The translations under genes were made by a program, and so were the position numbers. The notes under the pieces were generated by a model. The model did not search any database and had not been told where the DNA came from. It saw nothing but the letters and a program-made list of their open reading frames with translations. A DNA stretch of 64,000 nt from Rhodovarius lipocyclicus (GTDB lineage Bacteria > Pseudomonadota > Alphaproteobacteria > Acetobacterales > Acetobacteraceae), in the NCBI RefSeq assembly GCF_009900765.1, contig NZ_JAAABL010000002.1, forward strand, positions 420,072 through 484,071. Direction: 5' to 3'. Positions 34,878 to 44,468 of this stretch are shown here, piece after piece. Position 1 is the first letter of the stretch, and each line of letters starts with the position of its first letter.

Positions 34878-35765
34878 TTACTTCAGCCGGGGCGGCTTCA
34901 GCCCCGCCAGCTTGCACTGCGCATCCAGGATCGCCGAGAAGTCGTTCCCGCCGAAGCCCTGGGCGCGGGCCATGCTGAAGGCCTCCCGCGCCACCGCCGC
35001 CACCGGCAGCGGCACGCGGGCGGCATTGGCGGCCTGCACGATCAGCGACAGGTCCTTGTGCGCCAGGTCGATGGCGAAGCCCGGGGCCGTGTCGCCCTTC
35101 AGCACCTTGTCGGGCCAGTTCACCTTCAACTGGCCATTGGTGGCGGTGGTGCCGTGCAGCACCTCCAGCGTCTTTTCCAGATCGAGGCCGAAGGCGGTGG
35201 CGAGCGACAGCGCCTCCGCGTTCAGCTGGCACAGGATGATCGCCAGGTAGTTGTTCACCAGCTTGGTGCGGGTGCCTGCACCCGGGCCGCCGCAATGGTG
35301 CACGGTGGTGCCCATCGCCTCCAGCAGCGGTTTCACCCGGGCGAAATCGGCATCCGAGGCGCCGACCATGAACAGGCTCTCGCCGCGCGCGGCATGGGCG
35401 GCCAGGCGGCCCACCGGCGCGTCCACGAAGCCTACGCCCCGCGCGGCGGCGGCACGGGCCAGCGCGTCCGTCGTCTCGGGGTCCACGGTGGAGCTGTCCA
35501 TCAGGATGCTGCCGGGGGCCATCTTGGCCAGCAACTGCTCGGCGGTGGCCATCACCTCCTTCGGGCCGGGCAGCATGGTCACCACGATGTGGCTGTGCCG
35601 CGCCAGGGCGGCCACGTCGTCGGCCGATTCGGCGCCCAGATCCTGCAGCGCGGCGACGGGGGCGGGGTTCAGGTCGAACACCGTCAGCGGGAATTGCTTG
35701 CGGCGCAGATTGCTCGCCATGCCACGGCCCATGTTGCCGAGGCCAATGAAGCCCACTCGTTCCAT
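34878..35765 (-). CDS. NAD(P)-dependent beta-hydroxyacid dehydrogenase
   Basis: 295 residues from the ATG at 35765. Of the 3-hydroxyisobutyrate dehydrogenase / tartronate semialdehyde reductase family: GFIGLGNMGRGMA dinucleotide loop, FVDAPVGRLAAHAARG substrate loop, and the catalytic Lys in TKLVNNYLA. The replacement of the usual SGG by VGR in the substrate loop leaves the substrate open. Single gene, divergent from the second dctP. Confidence 0.85.
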   Translation of the reverse strand: MERVGFIGLGNMGRGMASNLRRKQFPLTVFDLNPAPVAALQDLGAESADDVAALARHSHIVVTMLPGPKEVMATAEQLLAKMAPGSILMDSSTVDPETTDALARAAAARGVGFVDAPVGRLAAHAARGESLFMVGASDADFARVKPLLEAMGTTVHHCGGPGAGTRTKLVNNYLAIILCQLNAEALSLATAFGLDLEKTLEVLHGTTATNGQLKVNWPDKVLKGDTAPGFAIDLAHKDLSLIVQAANAARVPLPVAAVAREAFSMARAQGFGGNDFSAILDAQCKLAGLKPPRLK

Positions 35766-35859
35766 GTGTTCGTCGTTTCCTTCCGCATCGGGCGATTGCA
35801 GAAACGCCCGTTCCTCGCCAAGCTTCGCGCATAAGACCAAGACAGGGAAGGACCAGTCC

Positions 35860-36945
35860 ATGGAACGTCGCAGCCTTTTGGCTGCGGGTGCTATCGCGCC
35901 CGTGCTCGCCGCCCCAGCCATCACCCATGCCCAGACGCGCATCCGCTGGCGCATGCCGGGCAGTTTCCCCAAGAGCCTCGACACGCTCTACGGCACCCAG
36001 GAACGCATCGCCCGCCGCGTGCGGGAAATGACCGACGGGCAGTTCGAATTGCAGCCCTTCGGCCCCGGTGAGGTGGTGCCGGCCCTGTCCGTGATGGACG
36101 CGGTGGGCCAGGGCAGCGTGGAGTGCGGCTATACCAGCGCGTATTACTACCTGGGCAAGGACCCCAGCCTGTGCATCGCCACCTGCCTGCCCTTCGGCCT
36201 GTCCTCCCGCCAGAACTGGTCCTGGCTGCAGGAAGGCGGCGGGCGCGACCTGCTGCGGGAGGTCTACCGCGACCAGGGCGTGATCGGCATTCCGGCCGGC
36301 AACACCGGCGCGCAGATGGGCGGCTGGTTCCGGCGCGAGATCAACACCCCGCAGGACCTGAACGGCTTGAAATTCCGCATCGCGGGCTTCGGTGGCTCCG
36401 TGTTGCAGCGGCTGGGCGTGGTGGCCCAGCAGATCGGCGGCGCGGACATCTATCCGGCGCTGGAACGCGGCGTGATCGACGGCGCCGAATGGGTCGGGCC
36501 CTATGACGACGAGAAGCTCGGCTTCAACCGCGTTGCCCGCTTCTATTACGCGCCGGGCTGGTGGGAATACGCGCCCAGCATCGACCTGATGGTGAACCCG
36601 GCCGCCTATGAAGCCCTGCCGGCCCACTACAAGGTCATTCTGGAAACCGCCTGCGCCGAGGCCTGGCACTGGATGGCCGCGCGATACGATTCGCTGAACC
36701 CGCAGGCGCTGCGCCGGCTGGTGGCGGCCGGCACGCAGCTGCGCATCTTCCCGCGCGACGTGCTGATGGCATGCTACCGGGCCGCGCAGGAATTCTACGC
36801 CGAGACCGGCGCCAGCAATGCCCGGTTCCGGCGCATCCATGCGGAGTGGGACAAGTACCGGCTGGATCAGACCCAGTGGTTCCGCATCGCGGAGGATAGC
36901 CAGGCGAACTTCCTGGCGCTGGCGGCCCAGCAACAGGGGCGGTGA
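35860..36945 (+). CDS. dctP: TRAP transporter substrate-binding protein (DctP type), solitary paralogue
   Basis: 361 residues with signal peptide MERRSLLAAGAIAPVLAA and cut near THA-QT. Shares with the gene at 26469 the words NTGAQMGGWF, GLKFRI(T/A)G and the layout YYAPGxWE, so the two are paralogues, though clearly different in ligand loops. The carboxylate-binding Arg is in KFRIAGFG. No DctQM genes are adjacent. Its stop abuts junction element 3. Confidence 0.88.
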   Translation: MERRSLLAAGAIAPVLAAPAITHAQTRIRWRMPGSFPKSLDTLYGTQERIARRVREMTDGQFELQPFGPGEVVPALSVMDAVGQGSVECGYTSAYYYLGKDPSLCIATCLPFGLSSRQNWSWLQEGGGRDLLREVYRDQGVIGIPAGNTGAQMGGWFRREINTPQDLNGLKFRIAGFGGSVLQRLGVVAQQIGGADIYPALERGVIDGAEWVGPYDDEKLGFNRVARFYYAPGWWEYAPSIDLMVNPAAYEALPAHYKVILETACAEAWHWMAARYDSLNPQALRRLVAAGTQLRIFPRDVLMACYRAAQEFYAETGASNARFRRIHAEWDKYRLDQTQWFRIAEDSQANFLALAAQQQGR

Positions 36946-37184
36946 GGCGGGGGCGTTGCCCCCGGAGCCCCCAGCCAGGGGCGCTGCCCCTGGCGACCCC
37001 GCAAAGGGTTGTAGCAACCCTTGGAACCTATCTATTGGCGCTTTGTCCTGACAGGTTGGGCGCCAATTATATTATAAATATCAATAAGAAATGCCTTGGC
37101 ACTGTACGGCGCCAAACTCATGGGGTGCAGGGGCCTTTCGGCTCCTGCCGGGGGTCCAGGGGGCGGCGCCCCCTGGGCTTCTTT
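36946..37184. repeat. Convergent-junction palindromic element 3 (type II)
   Basis: 239 bp between the dctP paralogue and the peptide-binding-protein gene. Left arm hairpins: GGGGGCG/TTGCCCCC, CCAGGGGC/GCCCCTGG and CAAGGGTT/AACCCTTGG. Right arm: CCAGGGGGC/GCCCCCTGG and CAGGAGCC/GGCCCCTG. The centre holds GGCGCC boxes around an AT-rich core (about 37068-37095). Its reverse complement aligns over nearly its full length with element 4 at 53657. Confidence 0.78.
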
Positions 37185-38759
37185 TCAGTTCCCGATCCGG
37201 ACAAACCGCAGCGGGAAATAGTTATCCGCCGGCTGCACCAAGTTCACGTTGGTGCGGGCCGCCCACACGATCTGCTGCTGGTGCAGCGGGATATAGGCCA
37301 CGTCGTCCTGCAGGATGCGCGTGGCCTGGGTGATCTGGGCCTGGCGCCGGGCCGCGTCGGTTTCCACCGCGATCTCGTCGATCAGCGCGTCCAGCCGCGG
37401 GTTGGAATAGCCGCCATTGTTGAACACGCCGCGCGCCCCGTCGCGCGTGCCGGCCAGGCTGAACAGCACATTGTGGGCGTCGTAGGTGTTGGGGGTCCAG
37501 CCCAGCAGATAGAAGCTGGTGTTGTAGCGGGGGCCGTTCACCTCGGCGAAGAAGCGCACGCGGGTCTGGGCCGCCAGCGTCACGCGCACGCCCACGCGCG
37601 CCAGCATGGCGACGATGGCGGTGCAGACCGCCTCATCGTTCACATAGCGGTCGTTGGGGCAGTCCATCGTCACGCCGAAGCCGTTCGGATAGCCCGCTTC
37701 GGTCAGCAGGGCGCGGGAGGCCGCGGGGTCATAGGGCAGGCGGGTGTCGTTGGCTTCCAGGAAGCCGTTGACGCCCGGGCCCATCAGCTGGGCCGTCACG
37801 CGGGACTGGCCGCGCATCACGCGCTGATGGATCGCCTGGATGTCGATCGCCTGGTAGAAGGCGCGGCGCACCCGCACATCCTGGAACGGGTTGCGGCCGC
37901 GCACGTCGCTTTTCAGCAGTTCGGCGCGCATCTGGTCGAAGCCGAGATAGATGGTGCGCAGCTCCGCGCCTTGGATCACGCGCAGGTTTGGCGCGCGGCC
38001 GATGCGGTCCATGTCCTGCGGGGGCACGGTATAGACCATGTCCACCTCGCCCGAGAGCAGGGCGGCCACGCGCGTCGCGTCATTGGCGATGACGTTGAAT
38101 TCCACCCGGGTCAGGTTGTGCTCCGGCCGGTCCCACCAGTTGGGGTTGGGGGCCAGCACCGTGCGGCGGTCAGGCTCGCGGCTGACCAGCACGAAGGGGC
38201 CGGTGCCCATGGCGTTGCGGGTGGCGAAATTCTCCTCGCGTGAGGTCAGGTCGGCCACGCGCTGGGCGCCGTTCCGCTCGGACCAGGCGCGGGACATCAT
38301 CCCGATATTGGTGATTTCCTCGATCAGGATCGGGTTCGGGCGGGCGGTCACGATATCGACCGTGTGGTCGTCGATCTTGTTCACGGCCGAGACGGAGGCG
38401 AAGTTCGAGGTCATGTTCGACCCCGGGCCGCGGGCGCGCGCGATGGAGAACAGCACGTCATCGGCGGTAAACGGCGTGCCGTCCGAGAAGCGGACATTCT
38501 GACGCAGATGGAAGCGCCAGGTGGTGGGGTTCAGCAGCTCCCAGCGCTCGGCCAGGGCGGCTTCCACCCGCAGCTCCCGGTTCCGCCGCACCAGGGGTTC
38601 ATAGATGTTGGCGTTGAAGGAGAGCAGGAAGGTTTCCGACCGGGCATAGGGGTCGAGCGAGTTCACATCGCCATCATTGGCCCATCGGAACACATTGGCC
38701 TGGGCCGCGCTGACCAGCGCCGTGGTGGCGAGCAGGGCGGCCGCGAGGAGCTTTTTCAT
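37185..38759 (-). CDS. ABC transporter substrate-binding protein, family 5 (dipeptide type)
   Basis: 524 residues from the ATG at 38759. Signal peptide MKKLLAAALLATTALVSAAQA. SBP_bac_5 marks are SLDPYARSETFLLSFNANIYEPL, the WRFHLRQNVRFSDGTPFTADDV motif, and a C-terminal QQIVWAARTNVN. Probably binds di- or oligopeptides, nickel or similar. No permease or ATPase genes are beside it. It follows the ATP synthase b gene on the same strand but is separated by a terminator. Confidence 0.88.
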   Translation of the reverse strand: MKKLLAAALLATTALVSAAQANVFRWANDGDVNSLDPYARSETFLLSFNANIYEPLVRRNRELRVEAALAERWELLNPTTWRFHLRQNVRFSDGTPFTADDVLFSIARARGPGSNMTSNFASVSAVNKIDDHTVDIVTARPNPILIEEITNIGMMSRAWSERNGAQRVADLTSREENFATRNAMGTGPFVLVSREPDRRTVLAPNPNWWDRPEHNLTRVEFNVIANDATRVAALLSGEVDMVYTVPPQDMDRIGRAPNLRVIQGAELRTIYLGFDQMRAELLKSDVRGRNPFQDVRVRRAFYQAIDIQAIHQRVMRGQSRVTAQLMGPGVNGFLEANDTRLPYDPAASRALLTEAGYPNGFGVTMDCPNDRYVNDEAVCTAIVAMLARVGVRVTLAAQTRVRFFAEVNGPRYNTSFYLLGWTPNTYDAHNVLFSLAGTRDGARGVFNNGGYSNPRLDALIDEIAVETDAARRQAQITQATRILQDDVAYIPLHQQQIVWAARTNVNLVQPADNYFPLRFVRIGN

Positions 38760-38863
38760 TTGTGGTTGCCTCACCTGGTGGACAGGCGCGGAGGCTAGCG
38801 GGCGGCGCGGCGCGGCGGAAGCGGGGATTGCGGATGCTTCGGCGGCGGGCATGCATGAAGTGC

Positions 38864-38893
38864 AAAAGAAAAGGGCCAGCTTTTGGCTGGCCC
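38864..38893 (-). terminator. Intrinsic terminator of the F0 operon
   Basis: Reading leftward: stem GGGCCAGC (38886-38893) / GCTGGCCC (38873-38880) with a 5-base loop, followed by TTTTCTTTT. An 8-bp GC stem plus U-tract placed 28 bp after the atpF stop. It separates the ATP synthase genes from the binding-protein gene. Confidence 0.88.
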
Positions 38894-38921
38894 TGATCAT
38901 TGTTCGGCATGTCCTGAAAGT

Positions 38922-39431
38922 TCAGGCGGCCTTCAGAGCCTTGGGCAGATCCGCCACGGCCGAGTCCACCAGCGCGGCATCTGCCTCGGCGGTCAGGGTC
39001 TCGGCAATGACGGCGCGCGCGGCGGCGGATGCCACCTCGGCGGCCACGCTGCGCACCTCGTTGATGGCGCTCGCCTCGGCGGAGGCGATGCGGTCCATCG
39101 CCTGGCGCTCACGCCGCTGGGCGGCATGGGCGGCTTCGGCGGCGGCGGCGGCGGCCACGCGCAGGGCTTCCGCCTTGGCGCGGGCAACCATCTCCTGGGC
39201 TTCGGCGATGGCCGCGGCGCGTTCCGCCTCGGCCCGCTTCAGCATCGCTTCGGCTTCCACCTTCAGGCGGGAGGCCTCGGCCAGCTCATCAGCGATGCGC
39301 TGGCCGCGGGCGTCCAGCTTGCCGGTGATGAGGGTCCAGGCCTTCTTCGCCAGCAGCAGGGCGAAGATGACGAAGCTGACGGCAACCCAGAACTTCGGGT
39401 CCAGCCAGAAATGCTCGTAGTGATGATGCAT
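38922..39431 (-). CDS. atpF: ATP synthase F0 subunit b
   Basis: 169 residues: one N-terminal helix (FWVAVSFVIFALLLAKKAW, about 13-32) and a long Ala/Glu-rich coiled coil that forms the peripheral stalk. The short N-terminal His run (MHHHYEH) before the helix is odd. It overlaps the b' gene by one base (TGATG), the last gene of atpI-B-E-F'-F. The alphaproteobacterial pattern of b plus b' with F1 genes at another locus is seen: no atpHAGDC here. Confidence 0.93.
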   Translation of the reverse strand: MHHHYEHFWLDPKFWVAVSFVIFALLLAKKAWTLITGKLDARGQRIADELAEASRLKVEAEAMLKRAEAERAAAIAEAQEMVARAKAEALRVAAAAAAEAAHAAQRRERQAMDRIASAEASAINEVRSVAAEVASAAARAVIAETLTAEADAALVDSAVADLPKALKAA

Positions 39432-39925
39432 CAGGCGGCCCCCCGGCTGGCCAGCGTGCGGCTCACGGCCGCCTGCACGGCATTGGCGTCCGCCTTGCCC
39501 ATCAGCTTGGAGACGAGTGCCGAAGCGGTCTCCGTCGCCACGGAGCCGATGGCGGCCATGGCTGCGTCACGGGCGGTGGCGATGCGCGCCTCGGCGGCGT
39601 TGATCTGCTCCGCGAGCTTCGCGTTCAGCACATCGCTTTCGGCCTGGGCCTTGGCGGTGGCTTCTGCGAGGGCGGCGGCGACCGCGGCCTGGGCCTCGGC
39701 ACGGGCCTTGGCCGTGGCGGCGGAAAGCTCCGCCATCGCGGCATCGGCCTGCTGCTTGGACGCACGCGCCGCCTCAAGGTCGGCGGTGATGCGGGCGGCC
39801 CGATCCTCCAGCACCGACCCCACGCGGGGCAGCACGAAGAAGCTCAGCACGAAGTAGAAGACGCCGAAAATGATCAGCAGCCAAACCGCCTGCGAGAGCA
39901 GCAACGGATCCTGGAACTGCGGCAT
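39431..39925 (-). CDS. atpF': ATP synthase F0 subunit b'
   Basis: 164 residues from the ATG at 39925 (MPQFQDPLLLSQAVW). One N-terminal helix (VWLLIIFGVFYFVLSFFVLP) and a long heptad-containing helix rich in Ala. b' dimerises with b to form the stator stalk; found in photosynthetic and alphaproteobacterial enzymes. Follows atpE by about 110 bp and overlaps atpF by one base. Confidence 0.92.
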   Translation of the reverse strand: MPQFQDPLLLSQAVWLLIIFGVFYFVLSFFVLPRVGSVLEDRAARITADLEAARASKQQADAAMAELSAATAKARAEAQAAVAAALAEATAKAQAESDVLNAKLAEQINAAEARIATARDAAMAAIGSVATETASALVSKLMGKADANAVQAAVSRTLASRGAA

Positions 39926-40035
39926 ATGTCGGGCCTCCCTGTTCCCCTCGAAAGCGTCAAGGCCGGCTTGTGGCCAGCCTGTCGGCACTCAAACCACTGT
40001 GGCGGGCGGGTGTTGCCACCAGCCCGCCAGCTGGA

Positions 40036-40260
40036 TCAGGCGAAGAGAATGAGGAAGGCGATCAGCAGGGCGAACAGCGCCACGGCTTCCGTCAGGGCGA
40101 AGCCCAGGATGCCGATGGGGAACACCGTGTCGCGCGAGGCCGGGTTACGGGCCACGGACGCGATCAGGGTGGAGAAGATGTTGCCCATGGCCAGGCCGAC
40201 GCCGAAGAGGGCGAGAACGGCAATACCGGCACCGATGGCCTTCGCGGCAGCGACTTCCAT
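40036..40260 (-). CDS. atpE: ATP synthase F0 subunit c
   Basis: 74 residues, two hairpin helices: glycine-rich first helix ([19 protein letters not shown]), polar loop with the conserved RNP (residues 38-40), and second helix with the proton-carrying Glu58 in ALTEAVALF. Forms the rotor ring. The absence of the sodium-ligand set (Gln and Ser/Thr) favours protons; this is an inference. Confidence 0.96.
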   Translation of the reverse strand: MEVAAAKAIGAGIAVLALFGVGLAMGNIFSTLIASVARNPASRDTVFPIGILGFALTEAVALFALLIAFLILFA

Positions 40261-40309
40261 TTGATAATTCCTTCCTTCAGGGAATTGAAAACTTCACCAC
40301 CAGCGTGAG

Positions 40310-41065
40310 TTAGTGCAGGTGCACCGCGTCATGCAGGTAGATGCAGGTGAGGATGGCGAACACATAAGCCTGCAAGAACGCCACCAGCAGTTCGAAGCCC
40401 ATCAGCGCCACGTTGATCGACAGCGGCAGGATGGACAGGACAGGCCCCACAACGCCCAGGCCGCCCAGCATCACCACGAAGGTGGCGAACACTTTCAGCA
40501 TCACGTGGCCGGCCACCATGTTGGCGAACAGACGGATGGAAAGGCTGAGGGGGCGGGAGAGGTAGGACACGATTTCGACCGGAATGATGATCGGCGCCAG
40601 CCACAGCGGCGCGCCTTCCGGGAAGAAGTAACCGAAGAAGTGCCAGCCATGGCGGGCCAGCGCCACGCCCGTCACCACCACGATCACCATCGCGGCCAGC
40701 CCGAAGGTGACAACGATGTGAGAGGTGTAGGTGAAGGCGTAGGGCAGCAGGCCGATCGCGTTGCCCAGCAGCACGAACATGAACAGGGCGAACACGAAGG
40801 GGAAGTAGCGCTTGCCCTCCTCGCCCACCTGCTCGGTGACCATGCCCATGATGAATTCATAGGCCGATTCGGCCAGCGACTGCATACGGCCCGGCACCAG
40901 GGCACGGGCGCCCATGCCCACGGTCATCAGCAGGATGGCGAACGCCGCGGCGTACACCATGTGCAGATTCGACTGCGTGAAGTTCACAGCGGCGCCGATC
41001 GGCCCGAGGGTGGTGCTCAGCTCGAACTGGCTGAGTGCGTCGATCGCTTTGCCTTCCGCCGCCAC
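40310..41065 (-). CDS. atpB: ATP synthase F0 subunit a
   Basis: 251 residues with about five to six helices. The proton half-channel region near the C-terminus holds the essential Arg in LSLSIRLFANMVAGH and the QAYVFAILTCIYLHDAVHLH end. Partner of the c-ring. It follows atpI by 20 bp and precedes atpE by 49 bp. Family length is normal. Confidence 0.95.
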   Translation of the reverse strand: MAAEGKAIDALSQFELSTTLGPIGAAVNFTQSNLHMVYAAAFAILLMTVGMGARALVPGRMQSLAESAYEFIMGMVTEQVGEEGKRYFPFVFALFMFVLLGNAIGLLPYAFTYTSHIVVTFGLAAMVIVVVTGVALARHGWHFFGYFFPEGAPLWLAPIIIPVEIVSYLSRPLSLSIRLFANMVAGHVMLKVFATFVVMLGGLGVVGPVLSILPLSINVALMGFELLVAFLQAYVFAILTCIYLHDAVHLH

Positions 41066-41085
41066 GAAGATGCTCCCGTCAGAGG

Positions 41086-41391
41086 TCAGTCGCTGTCAAT
41101 TTCAACACGCCGGCCGGGACGGAACAAACGATACACATTCAACACCCCGGCAGCGCTGCCTAGCACGAACATCACCAGGAAGAGCCAGGGCCAGGTTCCA
41201 AGCCAGCGGTCCAGTGCGAAGCCGATGCCCACACCCACCACCAGGGCCGAGACAACCTCGACCCCCGCGCGAAAACCAACCCCCCATGGGCCATTCGGCA
41301 CTTCGCTTCGCTTTGGCTCGTCAGCCCGCTGCATCCCATTCCGGGCGCGCGCCGCTTCAAGCCGCTTGTCGAAACCGTCCTCTTGACCCAT
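41086..41391 (-). CDS. atpI: ATP synthase assembly protein AtpI
   Basis: 101 residues from the ATG at 41391. N-terminal charged part and two helices (about 42-62, 68-88), the AtpZ/AtpI pattern. AtpI helps c-ring assembly and possibly Mg2+ supply. First gene of the F0 operon. Its promoter must lie in the 70 bp before the GGDEF-EAL gene or inside that gene's 3' end. Confidence 0.85.
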   Translation of the reverse strand: MGQEDGFDKRLEAARARNGMQRADEPKRSEVPNGPWGVGFRAGVEVVSALVVGVGIGFALDRWLGTWPWLFLVMFVLGSAAGVLNVYRLFRPGRRVEIDSD

Positions 41392-41461
41392 CTGCCCCTC
41401 CTGCGGATGCCCGCTGAAGGCATGGGGCGGATAAGGTTTCACCCCCAAGGTGTCAACCCGT

Positions 41462-43834
41462 TCACGCGCTCAGCGGCAAGCTTTCATGCTGTTCTATGCG
41501 CATATGGGCCGGAATCGCCTCCGCCGGCTGTGGCCGGGCCAGCAGGAAGCCCTGCACCATGTCGCATCCCAGCTTGCGCAACGCGGCCAGCTGGCCTGTG
41601 GTTTCCACCCCTTCGGCGACCACCCGCGCGCCCAGACCATGCGCCAGCCGCACCACCGTGTCCACGATCCGTGCGGAGGCGGGGCTGGTTTCCAGGTCCC
41701 GCACGAAGCTGCGGTCCACCTTCAGCACGTCGATCGGCAGTTTCTGCAGATAGGCGAGGGAGGAGAAACCGGTTCCGAAATCATCCAGCGCCACCCGGAC
41801 CCCCATCTCCCGCAGGGCCAGCAGCATCTGGCGCGCGGCCTCGCTGTCGCCGATGAAGGTGCTTTCCGTCACCTCCACCTCCAGCAGATGGGCGGGCAGG
41901 CCGGTTTCGGCCAGCACGCTGCGCACCAGCTCCAGCGCGTCGTCCAGCCCGATCAGCTCGCCCGAGAGGTTGACCGCCACCGGCAGCTCCATCCCCTGCG
42001 CGCGCCAGGCCACCGCCTGGGCGGCGGCGCTGCGCAGCACGAAGCCCGCCATGGGCAGGGCCAGGCCCGCATCCTCGGCCAGCGGGATGAATTCGGCGGG
42101 CGAGACCGGGCCGCGCACCGGGTGGTTCCAGCGCAGCAGCGCCTCCACCCCCGCGATCCTCTGGTCATGCAGGCCGAATTTCGGCTGGTAGACCAGGTGC
42201 AGCTGCCCCGCCCCCAGCCCGGCCACGAGCTCGGCCTGCAACTGGCGGCGTTCCATCGCCTGGCCTTCCATTTCCGGGCTGAAGGCCATGTAGCGGCCGC
42301 GCCCGGCCCGGCGCGCGGTGGTCAGCGCCAGGTCGGCGCGGGCCATCATGGTCTCGGGCGTCACGGTGCCGCTTTCGCCGTCCCGCAGTGTCGCCAGGCC
42401 CAGGCTGGCGCCCGAACGGATGCTGAGATCCCCCAGCTGGAAGGGCTGGGCCAGGGATTGGATGATGCGGCTGGCCAGCAGCAGGCCCTCGCCCTCCGTC
42501 CCTGCGCGTTGCAGCACGGCGAACTCATCCCCGCCGAGTCGCGCCAGCATGTCCTGCGGGCGGACCAGCCCGGCCAGCCGCCGGGCGACGGCCATCAGCA
42601 TGGTGTCGCCCATCGCCTGCCCATGTGTGTCGTTCACCTGGCGGAAGCCGTCCAGATCGACCAGATGCAGGGCCAGGCTGCACGGTTCCTGCCGCAGGCG
42701 CCGGCTCAGCTCCTGGTTGAACAGCATGCGGTTGGGCAGGTCGGTCAGCGCGTCGTGCTCGGACAGGTGGCGGGCGCGCTGTTCGGCCTGGCGGCGCTGC
42801 GTCACGTCCAGCCCGGTGCGCAGCACCTCCCGCAGGCGCCCGTTCTCGTCGAACAGCGGCACGGTGGTGGTCAGGATGCAACGGAGATGGCCGTAGCGGT
42901 CCGGCGCCTCGCGCTCCAGCGGCGCCACCGGGCGGCCGGTCATCAGCACCTGGGCCACATCGGCGTCGATATCGTGGGAGAGCCCGGCCTCATCCGGCCG
43001 CCGGCCCAGCAGCTGCGCCTCCGTCCTACCGCAGAATTCCTGCAGGGCGTGGTTGGTGAAGGTGAAGCGGCGGTTGGTGTCGAAGGTGGAGATCATGGCC
43101 GGCACGCCATCCACCAGGGTGCGCAGCGTGCCGGAGGCCTGGCGCGCCTCGGCCTCCGCGGTTTCGGCGGCGTGCTGGGCCTGGCGGGCCCGGCGGCCGG
43201 AAAGCGCCAGCATCACCACCAGCGCCGAGGCGCAGGCCAGCACCAGGAAGAAACCCAGGATCAGCAGCCGCAGCCGGGCGGCGATCCCCAGCAGCTCCTC
43301 CCGCGCGTGGTCCTGGCGCAGGCCATTGATCTCCGTCGCGGTATCCTGCAGCGGCTGTTCCAGCGCGCGGACCAGCGGCAGGATCCGGGCCAGATCCCCG
43401 TCCGGGGCATTCAGCCCGTCCTCGATCTCCAGCATCAGGCGCCGCATGGAGGGCAGGGCCTCCTGCAGGCGCTGCAGGCCGGTCAGGTCCCGCTGGGTGG
43501 CGTCGCCGGACAATTGCTGGATGCGGCCCCACAGCAGTTCCAGCCGCAGGGCCAGCTCCTCCCGCGCCTGGGGGGTGTCCTGCAGGCTGGCGCGGGTCAG
43601 GGCGGTGGTCATGCGCTCCGCCTCCACCCGCGCCTGCATGATCACCCACAGGCCGAAGCGGCTCTGCTCGCCCTCGGTCTGGAAGTGCCACACGGCGCCG
43701 TTCAGCCCCAGCCCCAGCCCGCCCGCGGCGATGCCCGCCGTCAGCCCCGCCGCCAGCAGGGCGCGCCGCCAGCTCATGTGCCGGCGCCATATCCGCCGGG
43801 CGCGTGTCCGCACATCCTCCATCCGCTGGCCCAT
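41462..43834 (-). CDS. Membrane PAS-GGDEF-EAL protein
   Basis: 790 residues. Helices at about 25-45 and 180-205 enclose a periplasmic helical sensor; then PAS (about 235-350), GGDEF (intact [10 protein letters not shown]), and EAL (intact [10 protein letters not shown], with downstream [10 protein letters not shown]). Both domains keep their active-site motifs, so it may make and/or degrade c-di-GMP. It overlaps the molybdopterin-domain gene by one base (ATG at 43834; a GTG codon sits directly before). Candidate controller of the MshEN-glycosyltransferase, but no evidence ties them. Confidence 0.92.
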   Translation of the reverse strand: MGQRMEDVRTRARRIWRRHMSWRRALLAAGLTAGIAAGGLGLGLNGAVWHFQTEGEQSRFGLWVIMQARVEAERMTTALTRASLQDTPQAREELALRLELLWGRIQQLSGDATQRDLTGLQRLQEALPSMRRLMLEIEDGLNAPDGDLARILPLVRALEQPLQDTATEINGLRQDHAREELLGIAARLRLLILGFFLVLACASALVVMLALSGRRARQAQHAAETAEAEARQASGTLRTLVDGVPAMISTFDTNRRFTFTNHALQEFCGRTEAQLLGRRPDEAGLSHDIDADVAQVLMTGRPVAPLEREAPDRYGHLRCILTTTVPLFDENGRLREVLRTGLDVTQRRQAEQRARHLSEHDALTDLPNRMLFNQELSRRLRQEPCSLALHLVDLDGFRQVNDTHGQAMGDTMLMAVARRLAGLVRPQDMLARLGGDEFAVLQRAGTEGEGLLLASRIIQSLAQPFQLGDLSIRSGASLGLATLRDGESGTVTPETMMARADLALTTARRAGRGRYMAFSPEMEGQAMERRQLQAELVAGLGAGQLHLVYQPKFGLHDQRIAGVEALLRWNHPVRGPVSPAEFIPLAEDAGLALPMAGFVLRSAAAQAVAWRAQGMELPVAVNLSGELIGLDDALELVRSVLAETGLPAHLLEVEVTESTFIGDSEAARQMLLALREMGVRVALDDFGTGFSSLAYLQKLPIDVLKVDRSFVRDLETSPASARIVDTVVRLAHGLGARVVAEGVETTGQLAALRKLGCDMVQGFLLARPQPAEAIPAHMRIEQHESLPLSA

Positions 43835-44364
43835 CACCCGAATTCCACCAGTCCCAGCTGCCAGATCGAGCGGCGGTGGTAGAGTGGGATGTCCAGCTCC
43901 GGCCTGCCGCTCCAGGGGTAGAGCAGCCAGAAGGGCCCCTTGGCCCGCACCGGCATCAGCTGCCCCTCATGCCGCCAGGCCAGGAACAGGCCGTTGCGCA
44001 GCACATCGGCCAAGGGCAGGCCGATGCGATAGCCATCCAGCGCCTCCGCCTCCAGAGCAGGGGCGCGCAGGGCGGCGTCGGGCAGCAGGCGGCGCAGGGG
44101 CAGCCCCTCGAAGCGGCGCTCGCCGCTGGTCCAGGGCGTGTGGGTCACCAGGGTTTCGCGCTCGGCGGCGTCCAGCACCGCGCGGTCCAGCGTCAGCAGG
44201 CTGGGGGGGCGCCGGCCCTGGATGGCGAGCATCGCATCCGCCTGCCCGGGGGCGGCCAGCGCAGGGGCGGCGGCCCCGAACAGGGCCCCGAAGGCGATCA
44301 GTGCGCGGCGCTGCGCGGCCTGTTCTGGCGGAATGGAGCCGGGCGACGTGGTGCTGGGCGACAT
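43834..44364 (-). CDS. Exported molybdopterin-oxidoreductase-domain-like protein
   Basis: 176 residues from the ATG at 44364, with a signal peptide around [20 protein letters not shown]. The C-terminal [17 protein letters not shown] and [11 protein letters not shown] match the ending of small periplasmic proteins related to the sulfite-oxidase/YedY molybdopterin fold. No Cys is seen to bind Mo, so it is probably a sensory, non-enzymatic version. Translationally coupled to the GGDEF-EAL gene, a pairing common in proteobacteria; it may present a periplasmic signal to it. Confidence 0.72.
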   Translation of the reverse strand: MSPSTTSPGSIPPEQAAQRRALIAFGALFGAAAPALAAPGQADAMLAIQGRRPPSLLTLDRAVLDAAERETLVTHTPWTSGERRFEGLPLRRLLPDAALRAPALEAEALDGYRIGLPLADVLRNGLFLAWRHEGQLMPVRAKGPFWLLYPWSGRPELDIPLYHRRSIWQLGLVEFG

Positions 44365-44419
44365 GGTGGATACTCCGGCCCGGGCGATCCTGGCCCGGGT
44401 CCTTGAGCATCCACACAAC

Positions 44420-44460
44420 AAGCAAACAAAATCTTAGCCGCGCCGTATTCGCTGCGCGGC
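44420..44460 (-). terminator. Intrinsic terminator of the peptide-binding-protein gene
   Basis: Reading leftward: GCCGCGC (44454-44460) / GCGCGGC (44437-44443) with a 10-base loop, followed by TAAGATTTTGTTT. It lies just after the stop of the gene at 44469 and ends its transcript before the molybdopterin-domain gene. Confidence 0.8.
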
Positions 44461-44468
44461 CGTAACAG

